Below are positions 8,892-17,453 of a stretch of 64,000 nucleotides of DNA, in pieces. Below the pieces are notes generated by a model. The model was not told the origin of the DNA, did not search any database, and was given only the letters and a program-made list of their open reading frames with translations. The stretch covers positions 109,743 to 173,742 of the forward strand of contig NZ_CVLB01000002.1 of assembly GCF_001049755.1 (NCBI RefSeq). The letters are read 5' to 3'. The translations under genes and the position numbers were made by a program. Within the stretch, counting starts at the first letter, position 1. Each line of letters starts with the position of its first letter. This DNA is from Brachyspira suanatina (GTDB lineage: Bacteria; Spirochaetota; Brachyspiria; Brachyspirales; Brachyspiraceae).

Positions 8892-9881
8892 TTAATCTGC
8901 AAATGGTATATATGGTGTTTCTACAGCTTTTATATGTTCCAACACTTCTTCTACAAAATATTCTGTAACTCGTTTATCATTTTTATAAAATTCTTCTATC
9001 CTTAAAATAACTCTTAATTCATCATCTTTAGAAAAATATTCTTTATTATATTTAACATTATTTAGAAATTTTTTATCTTCTATTATGACAGATATCTTTG
9101 GCATATCAACATTATAAAGTGTCCATTTATTATTTTCATTAAAAGAAAGTTTATCTATACATAAAACTACTTCTTTTCTATATTTACTATTTTTGCTATT
9201 TAATATAATATCAGGAGCTTTATAAAAATCTATATTAGATTTATCTGCAACATCTTGAATTTCACCATTACTATATTCTATTTTTAATTCATCTATTTTA
9301 TTATTTCCTTTTATAGGAGATGTTATTTTTTCAACATTTTTCCTAACCGCACCATTATAACATAATTTTACCATCTTTTGAGATTTAGTTTTAGTTGTGA
9401 TGGTATTTCCATCTTTAATTTCTGTAGTATCTGTATTTTCTACATATTCATATTTTATATAGCTATCATCTATATTTTTAACATATATAGCTCCATCTTC
9501 TTCTATTTCTATAGATGAATCATTATTTTCTGAAATCTTTCCTTTAGTTATTTTAATAAAATTAAGTATATTTCTTAATATATTAATAATCTCTATTGCT
9601 GTTAAAGTAGCTGTAGTAGGGCTACTATTCAATAATAGTTCTATATTTTTTAAAACTTCAACAATAAATTCTATCCCAAAACTACCTTTTTCAAAATTAG
9701 CTTTAACTTTTAATTTAATTGTTGTAAAATCAAAATTGAGTTCACTATTAACTTCTAAAAATAAATCATTTAAACTTTCTATAATTAAAGCTAACTCCAT
9801 TGCATCCATTTCATGATTTTTTAAATCCTCACCATCATATATAAATTTTAAAGAACTAGTAGTAATATCAATATTTTCCAT
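8892..9881 (-). CDS. Conserved-looking protein of unknown function (329 aa)
   Basis: I do not recognise a named family with confidence. The N-terminal ~110 residues (FIYDGEDLKNHEMDAMELALIIESLNDLF, then LKVKANFEKGSFGIEFIVEV) resemble an alpha/beta domain seen in island proteins of ~300 residues. A hydrophobic stretch follows (about residues 85-115, LLLNSSPTTATLTAIEIINILRNIL), then a beta-rich C-terminal half with many charged residues. It starts at an ATG with TTGGAGGAATA in front. It is flanked by repeats downstream and an AT-rich 137-base gap upstream, and is not coupled to a methylase tail. The hydrophobic part may touch a membrane or be a buried helix pair. Confidence 0.6.
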   Translation of the reverse strand: MENIDITTSSLKFIYDGEDLKNHEMDAMELALIIESLNDLFLEVNSELNFDFTTIKLKVKANFEKGSFGIEFIVEVLKNIELLLNSSPTTATLTAIEIINILRNILNFIKITKGKISENNDSSIEIEEDGAIYVKNIDDSYIKYEYVENTDTTEIKDGNTITTKTKSQKMVKLCYNGAVRKNVEKITSPIKGNNKIDELKIEYSNGEIQDVADKSNIDFYKAPDIILNSKNSKYRKEVVLCIDKLSFNENNKWTLYNVDMPKISVIIEDKKFLNNVKYNKEYFSKDDELRVILRIEEFYKNDKRVTEYFVEEVLEHIKAVETPYIPFAD

Positions 9882-10018
9882 TATTCCTCCAATAATATAT
9901 ATTTGTAATTTAATAATTATTATATAGAATAAATCGACAGAATTAAATAAAAATTTATCTTTAAATTATCGGTATTTTTGTCAATATAATTTAATAAAAA
10001 ATAATAATATTAATAAAA

Positions 10019-10849
10019 CTATTTTTTATTAATATCATTATACAAATCTAACAATTTATAAAATGAATCATCAGGTAAAGATCCTACAATTTGCATAATA
10101 TCACTAGAATATTTTATATCAATATCAGATATAAAATATAATTTAGATTTTATAAACTTACAAGTATCTTGATGATTAAATAAAGTAATATTTATACCTC
10201 CTTTATTTAAAGAACTTTCAAATTTAATACCATCAAATCCAAGATTTTTTAATAATTCTGCAATATATTGAGTTGGTATATAATCTATATCATTTCCATA
10301 ATTTATATTAGAAAAACATTTATTTAAAGAAATAAATTCTGTTTTAATATTTTCAATATTCTCAAATGTAAATTTTGTAATATCAAATAACGTTAAATCA
10401 CATAAAGTTTTTATTTCAGCTACACTTACAAAATTACGCACCATGGGTCTAACTTCTTTTATACTTGTATTTATATCTTCGGATGTGTATAAATAACTAA
10501 TTTTTTCAGGATTTGCTCTTCCTGCTTTTGCTATTTCTGGACTTGGTGCCATAGAATTTTTTTCATCATAACCAGTTATTTCTTTTTCATCATTAATTTT
10601 TTGTTCGTCTATATCTCCATCAAATATCCTACTACGATATAAGTAACTATCTTTTTTTAATATATATTTATGATTTAATCCCTCTTTTTGTACAGTATCT
10701 ATTATTTTATGTTTTGGAAAAAATCTGTTATTAGAAATAATTTCTTTTTTGAAATCTTCAACATCAATGATTATTTTATATTTAAAATATAACAAAACAA
10801 TTGCTACAGCCCATACTGGATTAATATCTTTGTTATTATCTTCTTCCAT
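10019..10849 (-). CDS. RES-domain protein, probable NAD-degrading toxin
   Basis: The 276-residue protein contains a full RES domain from about residue 68. It has YRSRI (Arg72), then MAPSPEIAKAGRANPEKISYLYTSEDINTSIKEVRP (Arg111, Tyr119, Glu132), and GFDGIKFESSLNKGGINITLF (Ser212/213). RES is named for its conserved Arg, Glu and Ser; characterised members phosphorolyse or hydrolyse NAD+ and stop growth. The N-terminal 60 residues form a helical extension of unknown role. No RES-linked Xre/MbcA-type antitoxin gene is visible next to it. The ATG lies 8 bases after a relic of the methylase C-terminus (10858-10949), whose GAAGGAGA is its ribosome binding site. A defensive growth-arrest role is inference from context. 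Confidence 0.75.
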   Translation of the reverse strand: MEEDNNKDINPVWAVAIVLLYFKYKIIIDVEDFKKEIISNNRFFPKHKIIDTVQKEGLNHKYILKKDSYLYRSRIFDGDIDEQKINDEKEITGYDEKNSMAPSPEIAKAGRANPEKISYLYTSEDINTSIKEVRPMVRNFVSVAEIKTLCDLTLFDITKFTFENIENIKTEFISLNKCFSNINYGNDIDYIPTQYIAELLKNLGFDGIKFESSLNKGGINITLFNHQDTCKFIKSKLYFISDIDIKYSSDIMQIVGSLPDDSFYKLLDLYNDINKK

Positions 10850-10857
10850 TTTTTTAT

Positions 10858-10949
10858 TTAATCTCCTTCTATAATCTTTCTTTCTTCCTCTGATATATTA
10901 TAAATGGAATAAACAGTTTTATCAATAAAAGAATTAATATATAAATAAT
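10858..10949 (-). pseudogene. Relic of a methylase C-terminus
   Basis: The minus strand encodes INSFIDKTVYSIYNISEEE and then RKIIEGD-stop, which aligns with QIDALVYKLYNFIDEEVRIIEGE of the intact enzyme and IDKIVYSLYNLTDEE of the cassettes. Nothing of the rest of the enzyme remains: the HNH-like gene ends at 10950. The relic's GAAGGAGA followed by the stop serves as ribosome binding site for the RES gene. Confidence 0.7.
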
Positions 10950-11228
10950 TTACTGATTAAGTCTAAGTAAATCTATTCGTTCTACATTCATAGGTGATTG
11001 ATTATAAATATAATTGCATTCTTTACACAAAGGTACTATATATACCATATCATGAGAATAATTAGGATAAACATGAGCTCCAACCTCAGCATCGTTATTA
11101 CATGCTAAATTAGAGCACTTTTGAAATTTTCTTCCTTTTTTATCTTCCCAATATTCTTTCCAAGTATTATAACCACTTGGTGGATTTTCATTTGAAGTTC
11201 CTATTTTATTATATACTGTAATCATCAT
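10950..11228 (-). CDS. Small HNH-like zinc protein
   Basis: This 92-residue protein has Cys38-x4-Cys43 (KCSNLACNN), then GAHVYPNY with His52, then YIVPLCKECN with Cys68-x2-Cys71. This is the zinc scaffold and betabeta-alpha layout of HNH endonucleases; the first His of the classical active site could be His52, but the final catalytic His is not obvious. It might be a small nuclease or only a zinc-binding protein. It starts at one of two adjacent ATGs behind AAAGGAG, 66 bases after the stop of the intact restriction-methylase, and probably shares its transcript. Confidence 0.6.
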   Translation of the reverse strand: MMITVYNKIGTSNENPPSGYNTWKEYWEDKKGRKFQKCSNLACNNDAEVGAHVYPNYSHDMVYIVPLCKECNYIYNQSPMNVERIDLLRLNQ

Positions 11229-11294
11229 AACTCCTTTGTAATTTATATAAATTATAATAATGTAATAATTTTATTTAAACCTCTTATAGTTCCT

Positions 11295-14153
11295 TTATTC
11301 CCCTTCTATAATTCTCACTTCCTCATCGATAAAATTATACAACTTGTACACCAACGCATCAATCTGCTTGTCAACAGCATTGATTTGCCTGTTAATCATA
11401 GTAACAGCATTAGGATTTTTTTCAACAGCTAACTTCTTGTTTAACGCAATGATACTGTCAACTAAAGTAACCATTTTGTCATGCATTTCCTTGTCTTGTG
11501 TATTGGACATATCTAACAATGGTACAGGTAAATTATATAATTCATTAGTTAATATATGATTATTTGAACTTGTTAACTTATATCTCCAATTTAATAATTT
11601 AGAATTTAGTAATCCTAAAAAATATTTAATATCATAATCGCTATTATTGACAACATAACCACATGTATTTGCAACATAACTATTATTTTCTAATAATTGA
11701 AAATTTAATCTTCTATCTTTTTGAGTGTTAACTACTTGTTGATATACAAGCCTTACATTATTTCTATCATTAAGTTTTTTAGAAGAAGAAATACTTTTTA
11801 CAATTTTATCATCTATAAAACTATCCTTTTTTGACTCCAAAAATAAATATCTTTGTACTGCATCACCTCTAATTAAATTAAAAATATTTTCTGATTCCTT
11901 ACTACTTCTTATAGCATCTGAAAATTTAGTTAAATGAATTTCCCCTTCTATAAAAGATACAAAATTATCTTTCTTAAAATTATCTAATTTACATAATTTA
12001 GATAATAAAGAAATTTCACCACTACTATTTATTAAAGGTATTTTTTCTAAATAAATAACTATATCTTTAGGTATTAAAACAGAATACCTACTTTTTAAAT
12101 CATCAGAATTCATCAAACCTTTAGATAACATAATTTCTTTTTTATTATTTGATAATATATATATACTAACATCTTGAGTAACATTTTTAAAAACTTTTGC
12201 TTTTTCTGGAAAATGTTTTATGTTTAAATAAGAAAAAGTATCTAGTATATAATTTCTTAAATTTATATTAGATTTATCTGTTAAAATACCTGTTGGCATA
12301 ATTACACCAATTAATCCATTTGTATTAATTAGCTTTGTCATTTTTTCAGTAAATACTTTATATAAATTTATTTCTCCTTGTATAGTGTTATATTTAATTT
12401 TTATATAATTATTAGTCTGTTTTAAAGTATTATAATCTTCTTTATTTTCTTTTCCTAATGTTATTTCATACGGCGGATTGCCTATCACCACATCGAAACC
12501 GCCACCTTTAAAAATATTTTTAAATTCGTCCTCCCAATCAAAACAATTTATTTTATATTGCGTCTCCTCGTCAAAATCAAGCACCGACTGGCTCTCGTAA
12601 AAATCATTGCCTATTAAACTATTACCGCATTTGATATTGTCCTCCAATGACGGTAAAGCTCGCTCATTAAATAAATCCTGATTGTTCTGTATTGACGCTG
12701 GACTCTCCCCCTCCAAACATTTCATAAGTAATGATAATTTCGTTACCTCTACCGCATTGCTGTCTATGTCAACTCCAAATATATTGTTGCGTAATATCTG
12801 CTTCTTTATCCAAATTGTTAAATCCCCATTCTCTTTTATTACATCTTCTTTTGAACCCTTAAACTTCGCCCTGTCCTTTATCTTGTTGTAATATTCAATA
12901 TGATAATTAAGTAAATATTTATACGCCCCAAGTAAAAAACTTCCGCTGCCGCAAGCCGGATCCAATATTTTTATATTCGCTATCTCCTCAGGCTTCTTCC
13001 CCTTTATAGCCTCCCCAACCGTATTCGCTACTATATAATCAACTATATACTCAGGTGTATAATAAACCCCTCCTGCCTTACGCACCTCTGGTTTTAATTC
13101 TATCTTCGCACTATGATTCTTCCCTATAGTGATAGTCTTACCCAAAAACTGCTCATAAGCATTCCCTATTATCTCAACCGATATCACAGAAAACTCATAA
13201 GGACTCAAAGGATAATAAAGCTCATTAATAATCTCTTTTATTACTTTATTATCAATCTCAATACTGCTGCTAATACTGTCTTTAGAAAAATCAAACAGCC
13301 CCGAATTATACCTGCCGTCAGCCTTCTCAAAAATTTTTAAAAGATTACCATAAAAACTCTCGCCCTTATTCTCGCAAGTCCTTTTTAAATCCCCATACTC
13401 CTCAATGCCTCTGTCTTCAGCCGCCCTCAAAAATATAATCCTGTCAATAATCTGCTGAACTGCATAATTCAAATCACGTACAGATAAATTTTTATTAAGC
13501 TTCGCAATATTAGATGCAAGCTTAGTCCTTAAATTATCAAGTGAATTAAGAAAATCTATATCAACACTTTCAGTACCTTTTTTGTTTGAAGTACCTGCAA
13601 TATATTTTTCAAGCGAACCCTGTTCAATCCTCTCTTTATTAAGTATCTCATAAAGAAAATCAAATCTATTAAGATAATCTTCAAAATGAATATACTCAAT
13701 CCTAGCAGTAGAAGCCTTATCATTAATATTTGGCTTTCTAGTGCAGTCATAAACGGCAAGCTCTTCAAAATCAGTGAGGAAACTTATACCGAGCTTAGCA
13801 CTCCAGCCATACCTCCTAAGCTGAAAAGCAGGCAAACTGTCCTCTTTAAGATTAACACCCGGCTTTTTCGCCTCCACAAAGAAAACCCTATTCCCCCCAA
13901 TACGAAATGCATAATCAGGAGCTTTAGTTTCCTTCCCCACTTTCACCTTATCCTCATGAATTACATCACGATAAGTTTGTGATTTACCCGCCCTGTTAGC
14001 TACATCCCAACCAAATGCCTCAAAGAACGGATCCAAAAAATCCCTTCTAGTCTCCGTTTCATTATAATTTTTATTTGTATACTGATCCTTGTTATTCCTA
14101 AACTTAATAACTAACTCTTCAACTTTTTTATAAACTTCTTCTTTACTATACAT
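11295..14153 (-). CDS. Full-length type IIG-like restriction-modification enzyme
   Basis: A 952-residue fused restriction-methylase. The N-terminus carries a PD-(D/E)xK-type nuclease (PDYAFRIGGNRVFFVEAKKPG). An N6-adenine methylase domain follows, with motif I ILDPACGSGSFLLGAY near residue ~400 and motif IV GNPPYEI near ~560. The C-terminal third is a TaqI-like target-recognition region ending DEEVRIIEGE. One chain of this type methylates its site and cuts unmethylated DNA. I place the start at ATG 14151-14153 (MYSKEEVYKK), since GGGGGAC precedes it; an in-frame ATG at 14198 would add 15 residues without a good binding site. It is the only complete copy in the window. The two half-copies and two relics elsewhere match its 3' portion only. 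A heptamer repeat and a hairpin repeat lie in its upstream region. Confidence 0.85.
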   Translation of the reverse strand: MYSKEEVYKKVEELVIKFRNNKDQYTNKNYNETETRRDFLDPFFEAFGWDVANRAGKSQTYRDVIHEDKVKVGKETKAPDYAFRIGGNRVFFVEAKKPGVNLKEDSLPAFQLRRYGWSAKLGISFLTDFEELAVYDCTRKPNINDKASTARIEYIHFEDYLNRFDFLYEILNKERIEQGSLEKYIAGTSNKKGTESVDIDFLNSLDNLRTKLASNIAKLNKNLSVRDLNYAVQQIIDRIIFLRAAEDRGIEEYGDLKRTCENKGESFYGNLLKIFEKADGRYNSGLFDFSKDSISSSIEIDNKVIKEIINELYYPLSPYEFSVISVEIIGNAYEQFLGKTITIGKNHSAKIELKPEVRKAGGVYYTPEYIVDYIVANTVGEAIKGKKPEEIANIKILDPACGSGSFLLGAYKYLLNYHIEYYNKIKDRAKFKGSKEDVIKENGDLTIWIKKQILRNNIFGVDIDSNAVEVTKLSLLMKCLEGESPASIQNNQDLFNERALPSLEDNIKCGNSLIGNDFYESQSVLDFDEETQYKINCFDWEDEFKNIFKGGGFDVVIGNPPYEITLGKENKEDYNTLKQTNNYIKIKYNTIQGEINLYKVFTEKMTKLINTNGLIGVIMPTGILTDKSNINLRNYILDTFSYLNIKHFPEKAKVFKNVTQDVSIYILSNNKKEIMLSKGLMNSDDLKSRYSVLIPKDIVIYLEKIPLINSSGEISLLSKLCKLDNFKKDNFVSFIEGEIHLTKFSDAIRSSKESENIFNLIRGDAVQRYLFLESKKDSFIDDKIVKSISSSKKLNDRNNVRLVYQQVVNTQKDRRLNFQLLENNSYVANTCGYVVNNSDYDIKYFLGLLNSKLLNWRYKLTSSNNHILTNELYNLPVPLLDMSNTQDKEMHDKMVTLVDSIIALNKKLAVEKNPNAVTMINRQINAVDKQIDALVYKLYNFIDEEVRIIEGE

Positions 14154-14351
14154 AATGTCCCCCATTACTTTTAATAATTTTATTTTTGTAACATTCAAAT
14201 ATAAAAAATAAACTTTAAACGCAATACTCTCATTAAACTATAAAATAAATATACACTTTTATATAGTATACAAAATTTTACTTAAATATTCAATGAAAGA
14301 TACCATTTTTTATAGTACAACCTTTAAGAAATATAATTGATAGAAAACTGA

Positions 14352-14407
14352 TTGACTATTGACTGTTGACTGTTGACTGTTGACTGTTGACTGTTGACTG
14401 TTGACTT
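14352..14407 (+). repeat. Heptanucleotide tandem repeat, 8 units of TTGACTG
   Basis: Six perfect TTGACTG units (14359-14400) are preceded by TTGACTA and followed by TTGACTT, with no spacers. It lies about 200 bases upstream of the restriction-methylase start. Unit-number change by slippage could alter promoter spacing, a known form of phase variation. Whether the promoter lies nearby is not shown by the sequence. Confidence 0.85.
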
Positions 14408-14499
14408 TCATAATATAAAATACCCCAATTATAACTTTATACTACAATACACCCAAACCGCACATTTTGCAACTAAATATAAGTAGAAAAAACAACCCA

Positions 14500-14655
14500 A
14501 ACATCAAACAACTACGAGCTGTAGCACCACCCCGCACGGTAACGCTTTACCTTATCAAATGTCCACTATATGTGCGGCTGAATATCCAACCATAAACAAT
14601 AAAATTAACTAAAAAGCTAACCCAGAAATAATTTTTTGAAAATTTATTTAGTACA
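14500..14655 (+). repeat. Hairpin repeat upstream of the restriction-methylase
   Basis: A copy of the dispersed repeat in plus orientation: GAGCTGTAGCACC, CCGCACGGTAACGC, an insert, TGTGCGGCTGAATATCCAAC and AACCCAGAAATAATTTTTTG. It ends just before the stop of the ASCH gene. Apart from this repeat and the heptamer array, the 14199-14671 interval shows no gene. Confidence 0.7.
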
Positions 14656-14671
14656 TTAATAAATTCATTAA

Positions 14672-15040
14672 TCATAGATATACAAAAGATTGAGGAGCAT
14701 AAAAAATATTAAAATCTTCTAATTTTTTAGGTTTACGATATTTTTTTATTTTACCTATTTTTATAGCATATGCTATTTCTTTATTTTCAAGATATTTATA
14801 AAAAAAATCTACAGAAACACCAGACTCATATTTTATTATGTTCCATACATTATCTAAATCATCAGATATTATATCTTCTATTTCAAATTCACCTACTACT
14901 TTAGAAATAGGAGATGAAGAATATATTATAATTTTTTTTATATTCTTCCTTTTAAAAATAGATTTTCTAATTTCATATTTTTTACTACCATTGAATATTT
15001 TTTCAACATATTCAGGTTTAATAGACAATAAAACTTTCAT
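14672..15040 (-). CDS. ASCH/PUA-like domain protein
   Basis: The 122-residue protein begins MKVLLSIKPEYVEKIFNGSKKYEIRK, the classic ASCH opening (strand, helix with I-F-x-G-x-K-x-x-E-x-R), followed by IIIYSSSPISKVVGEFEIEDI. ASCH domains have a PUA-like beta barrel and bind RNA or modified nucleotides; some family members cleave acylated cytidine. Its ATG overlaps the 3' end of the upstream PIN-GNAT-PUA gene by 23 bases, so the two are translationally coupled and probably act in one process. The specific substrate is unknown. Confidence 0.75.
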   Translation of the reverse strand: MKVLLSIKPEYVEKIFNGSKKYEIRKSIFKRKNIKKIIIYSSSPISKVVGEFEIEDIISDDLDNVWNIIKYESGVSVDFFYKYLENKEIAYAIKIGKIKKYRKPKKLEDFNIFYAPQSFVYL

Positions 15041-16544
15041 TTACTTTACACTCTCTTAATATTAATAAGAATTGTTCTTTTGTTATTTTTGTTAGACCTC
15101 TAATTCCATTATCAGCATCACTTATAATTCCTAGCTGCAGTAATCTACCTCTATTCATTCTATTACCAATTTTAAATGAATATACATATAAAAAATTAAT
15201 TAAAAATGGTTTAGTACCTTTACCATTCCAAAAATTAGATAATTCTTTATCTGTAAAAATACTTCTTTTCCTAGAATTTATTATAAATTCTTTTTCATTT
15301 TTTATCTTATCAATTTTTTCTTCAACTATTCCTATAGTAGTTATCACAGATGAATATTTTGCTGGTTTACCCTCTTCTTTAGTTCTATAAAATATTATAA
15401 TATCTCCCTTTTTTATATTTTTATTTAATGAACGAGATACATAAACTTTACTTATTGCATTCCTATGTGGTAAATTATCTTTAAAATCTTTTGCAGATTC
15501 TGTTTTTAAATAAGAATCAGGTAATAAATCTGTATGATAATCTGGATATATTGGTACTAAAAAGATATTTGTATTTATTGAAAAAAATGGATAAGTATGT
15601 TTTGGTTCTTCTATATTAAACATTTTTGAAAAATCCCTGACATAAACTAATTCTCCATTCTCCCCTTTTTTTCCCCATTTAATAAAACCATATTCTTCAA
15701 ATAAATTAATTAGTCTATTTTGTCCTTCTCTTTTATCAAAAATTGTAACATATATTTCATCAACTTTATTAGCTATTGCATTATCAAATATTATTTTTAT
15801 AAATCTCTCACCTAATTTGACTCCGTTATATTCTACTTTAAAAGTACCTATTTTTAGTCTTTTTTTAGGAGAAAATGCAGGAATTATATCAGTATAGTTT
15901 TCATCTTTATCTTCAACTTTTAAATATAAAAAAGATAATAATTTTTTATCTTTGTAAGTAACATAAGCTATTTCATTAGATTTTTTATTAAACCATTTAT
16001 CAAACTCGACATAATCTTCTTTTAAAGAATCAAAGAATTTATCTTCTAAATCTATATTTCCAAAATATTCTTTTTCTACAGATAAAACTTTATAATCAAT
16101 GAGTTCAGGATTTTCTGAAATAACTTTTTCTAGAAAAGAGTCTATTGTAAATACTTTATTATCTATATTTACTAATTTAGCTTTTTGATGTATTTTTTTA
16201 TCTTCTGTAATAAATATATCAACTCTATCATTTAAAAGTTCATTTAATAATAAAGTATCATTTTTATCATTTTCTGTTTTATCAAATTTTTCATATATCT
16301 CAAGTAGTTTTTTATTTAATGGAGCTTGAGTCATAAGTACTGTATAATTTTTGGATTTTATATTCATAACATTTACAGTATCAGAATTTGAGTTTTTATT
16401 TAATTCTTCAAGATTAATTTTATGTATACATTTTTCATATTTAGTCCTTTCTAGCCATTTAAATAGACTACCTATTTCTCTATTGATTATTTTATTACTA
16501 CTTTCTCTATGAATAATAATATTTGTATCTAAAAGTGCTTTCAT
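15018..16544 (-). CDS. PIN-GNAT-PUA-like three-domain protein
   Basis: The 508-residue chain contains three recognisable parts. Residues 1-~145 are a PIN nuclease domain (MKALLDTNIIIHRES with Asp6; NDTLLLNELLNDRVDIFITEDKKIHQKA, with a late acidic cluster). Residues ~165-315 look like a GNAT acetyltransferase (IGTFKVEYNGVKLGERFIKIIFDNAI, then LINLFEEYGFIKWG). Residues ~330-508 contain an EVE/PUA-like region (KGDIIIFYRTKEEGKPAKYSSVITTIGIVEE). The combination suggests cleavage and acetylation of RNA or aminoacyl-RNA guided by PUA-like binding, but no activity is known to me. It overlaps the ASCH gene downstream and follows the DUF2513 gene by 91 bases. The ribosome binding site is weak (TTGGAT). 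Confidence 0.7.
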   Translation of the reverse strand: MKALLDTNIIIHRESSNKIINREIGSLFKWLERTKYEKCIHKINLEELNKNSNSDTVNVMNIKSKNYTVLMTQAPLNKKLLEIYEKFDKTENDKNDTLLLNELLNDRVDIFITEDKKIHQKAKLVNIDNKVFTIDSFLEKVISENPELIDYKVLSVEKEYFGNIDLEDKFFDSLKEDYVEFDKWFNKKSNEIAYVTYKDKKLLSFLYLKVEDKDENYTDIIPAFSPKKRLKIGTFKVEYNGVKLGERFIKIIFDNAIANKVDEIYVTIFDKREGQNRLINLFEEYGFIKWGKKGENGELVYVRDFSKMFNIEEPKHTYPFFSINTNIFLVPIYPDYHTDLLPDSYLKTESAKDFKDNLPHRNAISKVYVSRSLNKNIKKGDIIIFYRTKEEGKPAKYSSVITTIGIVEEKIDKIKNEKEFIINSRKRSIFTDKELSNFWNGKGTKPFLINFLYVYSFKIGNRMNRGRLLQLGIISDADNGIRGLTKITKEQFLLILRECKVNESFIVY

Positions 16545-16635
16545 AAAAATAAATCCAAAAATTAATTTTATACATTATATAATAAAAAATAAAATAAAAA
16601 ACTTATTATAGTTCTTTTTTACTCCACAATAATTT

Positions 16636-17049
16636 TTATTTTAACTGTTCAACCAATAATTGAGTAACTAAAGAAATAGCACTATTAATTGCTAAATCCT
16701 TTATTTTAGTAAAAATTTTCTTTTGTTTCAGCCCACTTAAAAATTCACTTCCTTTTAAAGTTAGTTCATAAGAAGTACAATCAACTCTTACAAAAGGACT
16801 CTCAATATTTGGAGCAAAAGAATATTGATACTCTTTATTAATATTTTCTATACACTCTGCTTTTAATAATTCTTTCATATGATATACTAATGTAACATAT
16901 TTCAAATAATCTTCATCTGTTTCTAATGCCCTTCTACTTGGTATTTTCACATCTAATTTGTTAAGTAATTCTTTACCGTCTATTTTAGGTAATGGGTAAT
17001 CCTCTATTACAGTTAAAATATTTTTAATTAATTGATAATCTATTTTCAT
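16636..17049 (-). CDS. DUF2513-like protein
   Basis: This 137-residue protein fits DUF2513: MKIDYQLIKNILTVIEDYP at the N-terminus, a middle segment YLKYVTLVYHMKELLKAECI, and YELTLKGSEFLSGLKQKKIFTKIKD. The family has a winged-helix look and occurs in mobile regions; it may be a regulator of the following PIN-GNAT-PUA/ASCH genes. The C-terminal ~25 residues are hydrophobic. The ATG lies 4 bases after the stop of a methylase tail relic, whose AGAAGGAGAA is the ribosome binding site. Confidence 0.65.
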   Translation of the reverse strand: MKIDYQLIKNILTVIEDYPLPKIDGKELLNKLDVKIPSRRALETDEDYLKYVTLVYHMKELLKAECIENINKEYQYSFAPNIESPFVRVDCTSYELTLKGSEFLSGLKQKKIFTKIKDLAINSAISLVTQLLVEQLK

Positions 17050-17053
17050 AAAA

Positions 17054-17101
17054 CTATTCTCCTTCTATAATTCTCACTTCATCATCGCTCAAATTATAAA
17101 T
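17054..17101 (-). pseudogene. Relic of a methylase C-terminus
   Basis: The minus strand encodes YNLSDDEVRIIEGE-stop, matching the last 14 residues of the intact enzyme (YNFIDEEVRIIEGE). Upstream of it the frame closes at once. It marks the right edge of the island and provides the ribosome binding site of the DUF2513 gene. Confidence 0.7.
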
Positions 17102-17104
17102 TTA

Positions 17105-17393
17105 TATATAAAATTATCAACCCGCTATATATACCCTTAAATCTAAACAAGGGCTAACAGCCCGAGCCATAAACTTAATAAAAATTTTTTTGCTTCTTTT
17201 GACGAAGTCCGCCTGTGGCGTAACAAAAAAGAAGTATAACTCAATACCAGAAATAAAGAGTTATACCTCAAGATTGTAAATGTTTTTTGTTTCTTTTTTA
17301 CAAAAAAGAAATGCCATTTTTTTGGTTCTTTTTTTGGGCAAGCAAAAAAAGAACATGGGAAAAGTTTGCTTTCTTTTACAAAGAAGTTCTAAT
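17105..17393. repeat. Gene-free edge of the island with small inverted repeats
   Basis: This stretch holds a short GGGCTAACAGCCC palindrome near 17151, a perfect stem GTATAACTC/GAGTTATAC (about 17234-17263), and fragments of the genome-wide GC-rich repeat (GACGAAGTCCGCCTGTGGC). No open frame with start signals is seen. It separates the accessory island from ileS. Confidence 0.5.
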
Positions 17394-17430
17394 AAAAAAG
17401 GATAGCCAGCAAACACCAGCTACCCTTTTA
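17394..17430 (-). terminator. Intrinsic terminator of ileS
   Basis: On the minus strand an AAAAGGGTAGCTGG arm pairs with GCTATCCTTTT and is followed by a T-run (complement of 17394-17399). It lies 24 bases after the ileS stop. Confidence 0.8.
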
Positions 17431-17453
17431 TAATATCTAAATATTAATTATTT

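Noticed and set aside
14352-14407. Heptamer array as a CRISPR or as stacked -35 boxes
   Set aside because: Units are 7 bases with no spacers, so not CRISPR. TTGACT resembles a -35 box, but only on the plus strand, opposite to the methylase gene, and no matching -10 boxes follow.
1-17101. Prophage or integrative element
   Set aside because: No integrase, structural phage genes, tRNA target or attachment-site duplication is visible; the island is better explained by repeat-mediated accretion.
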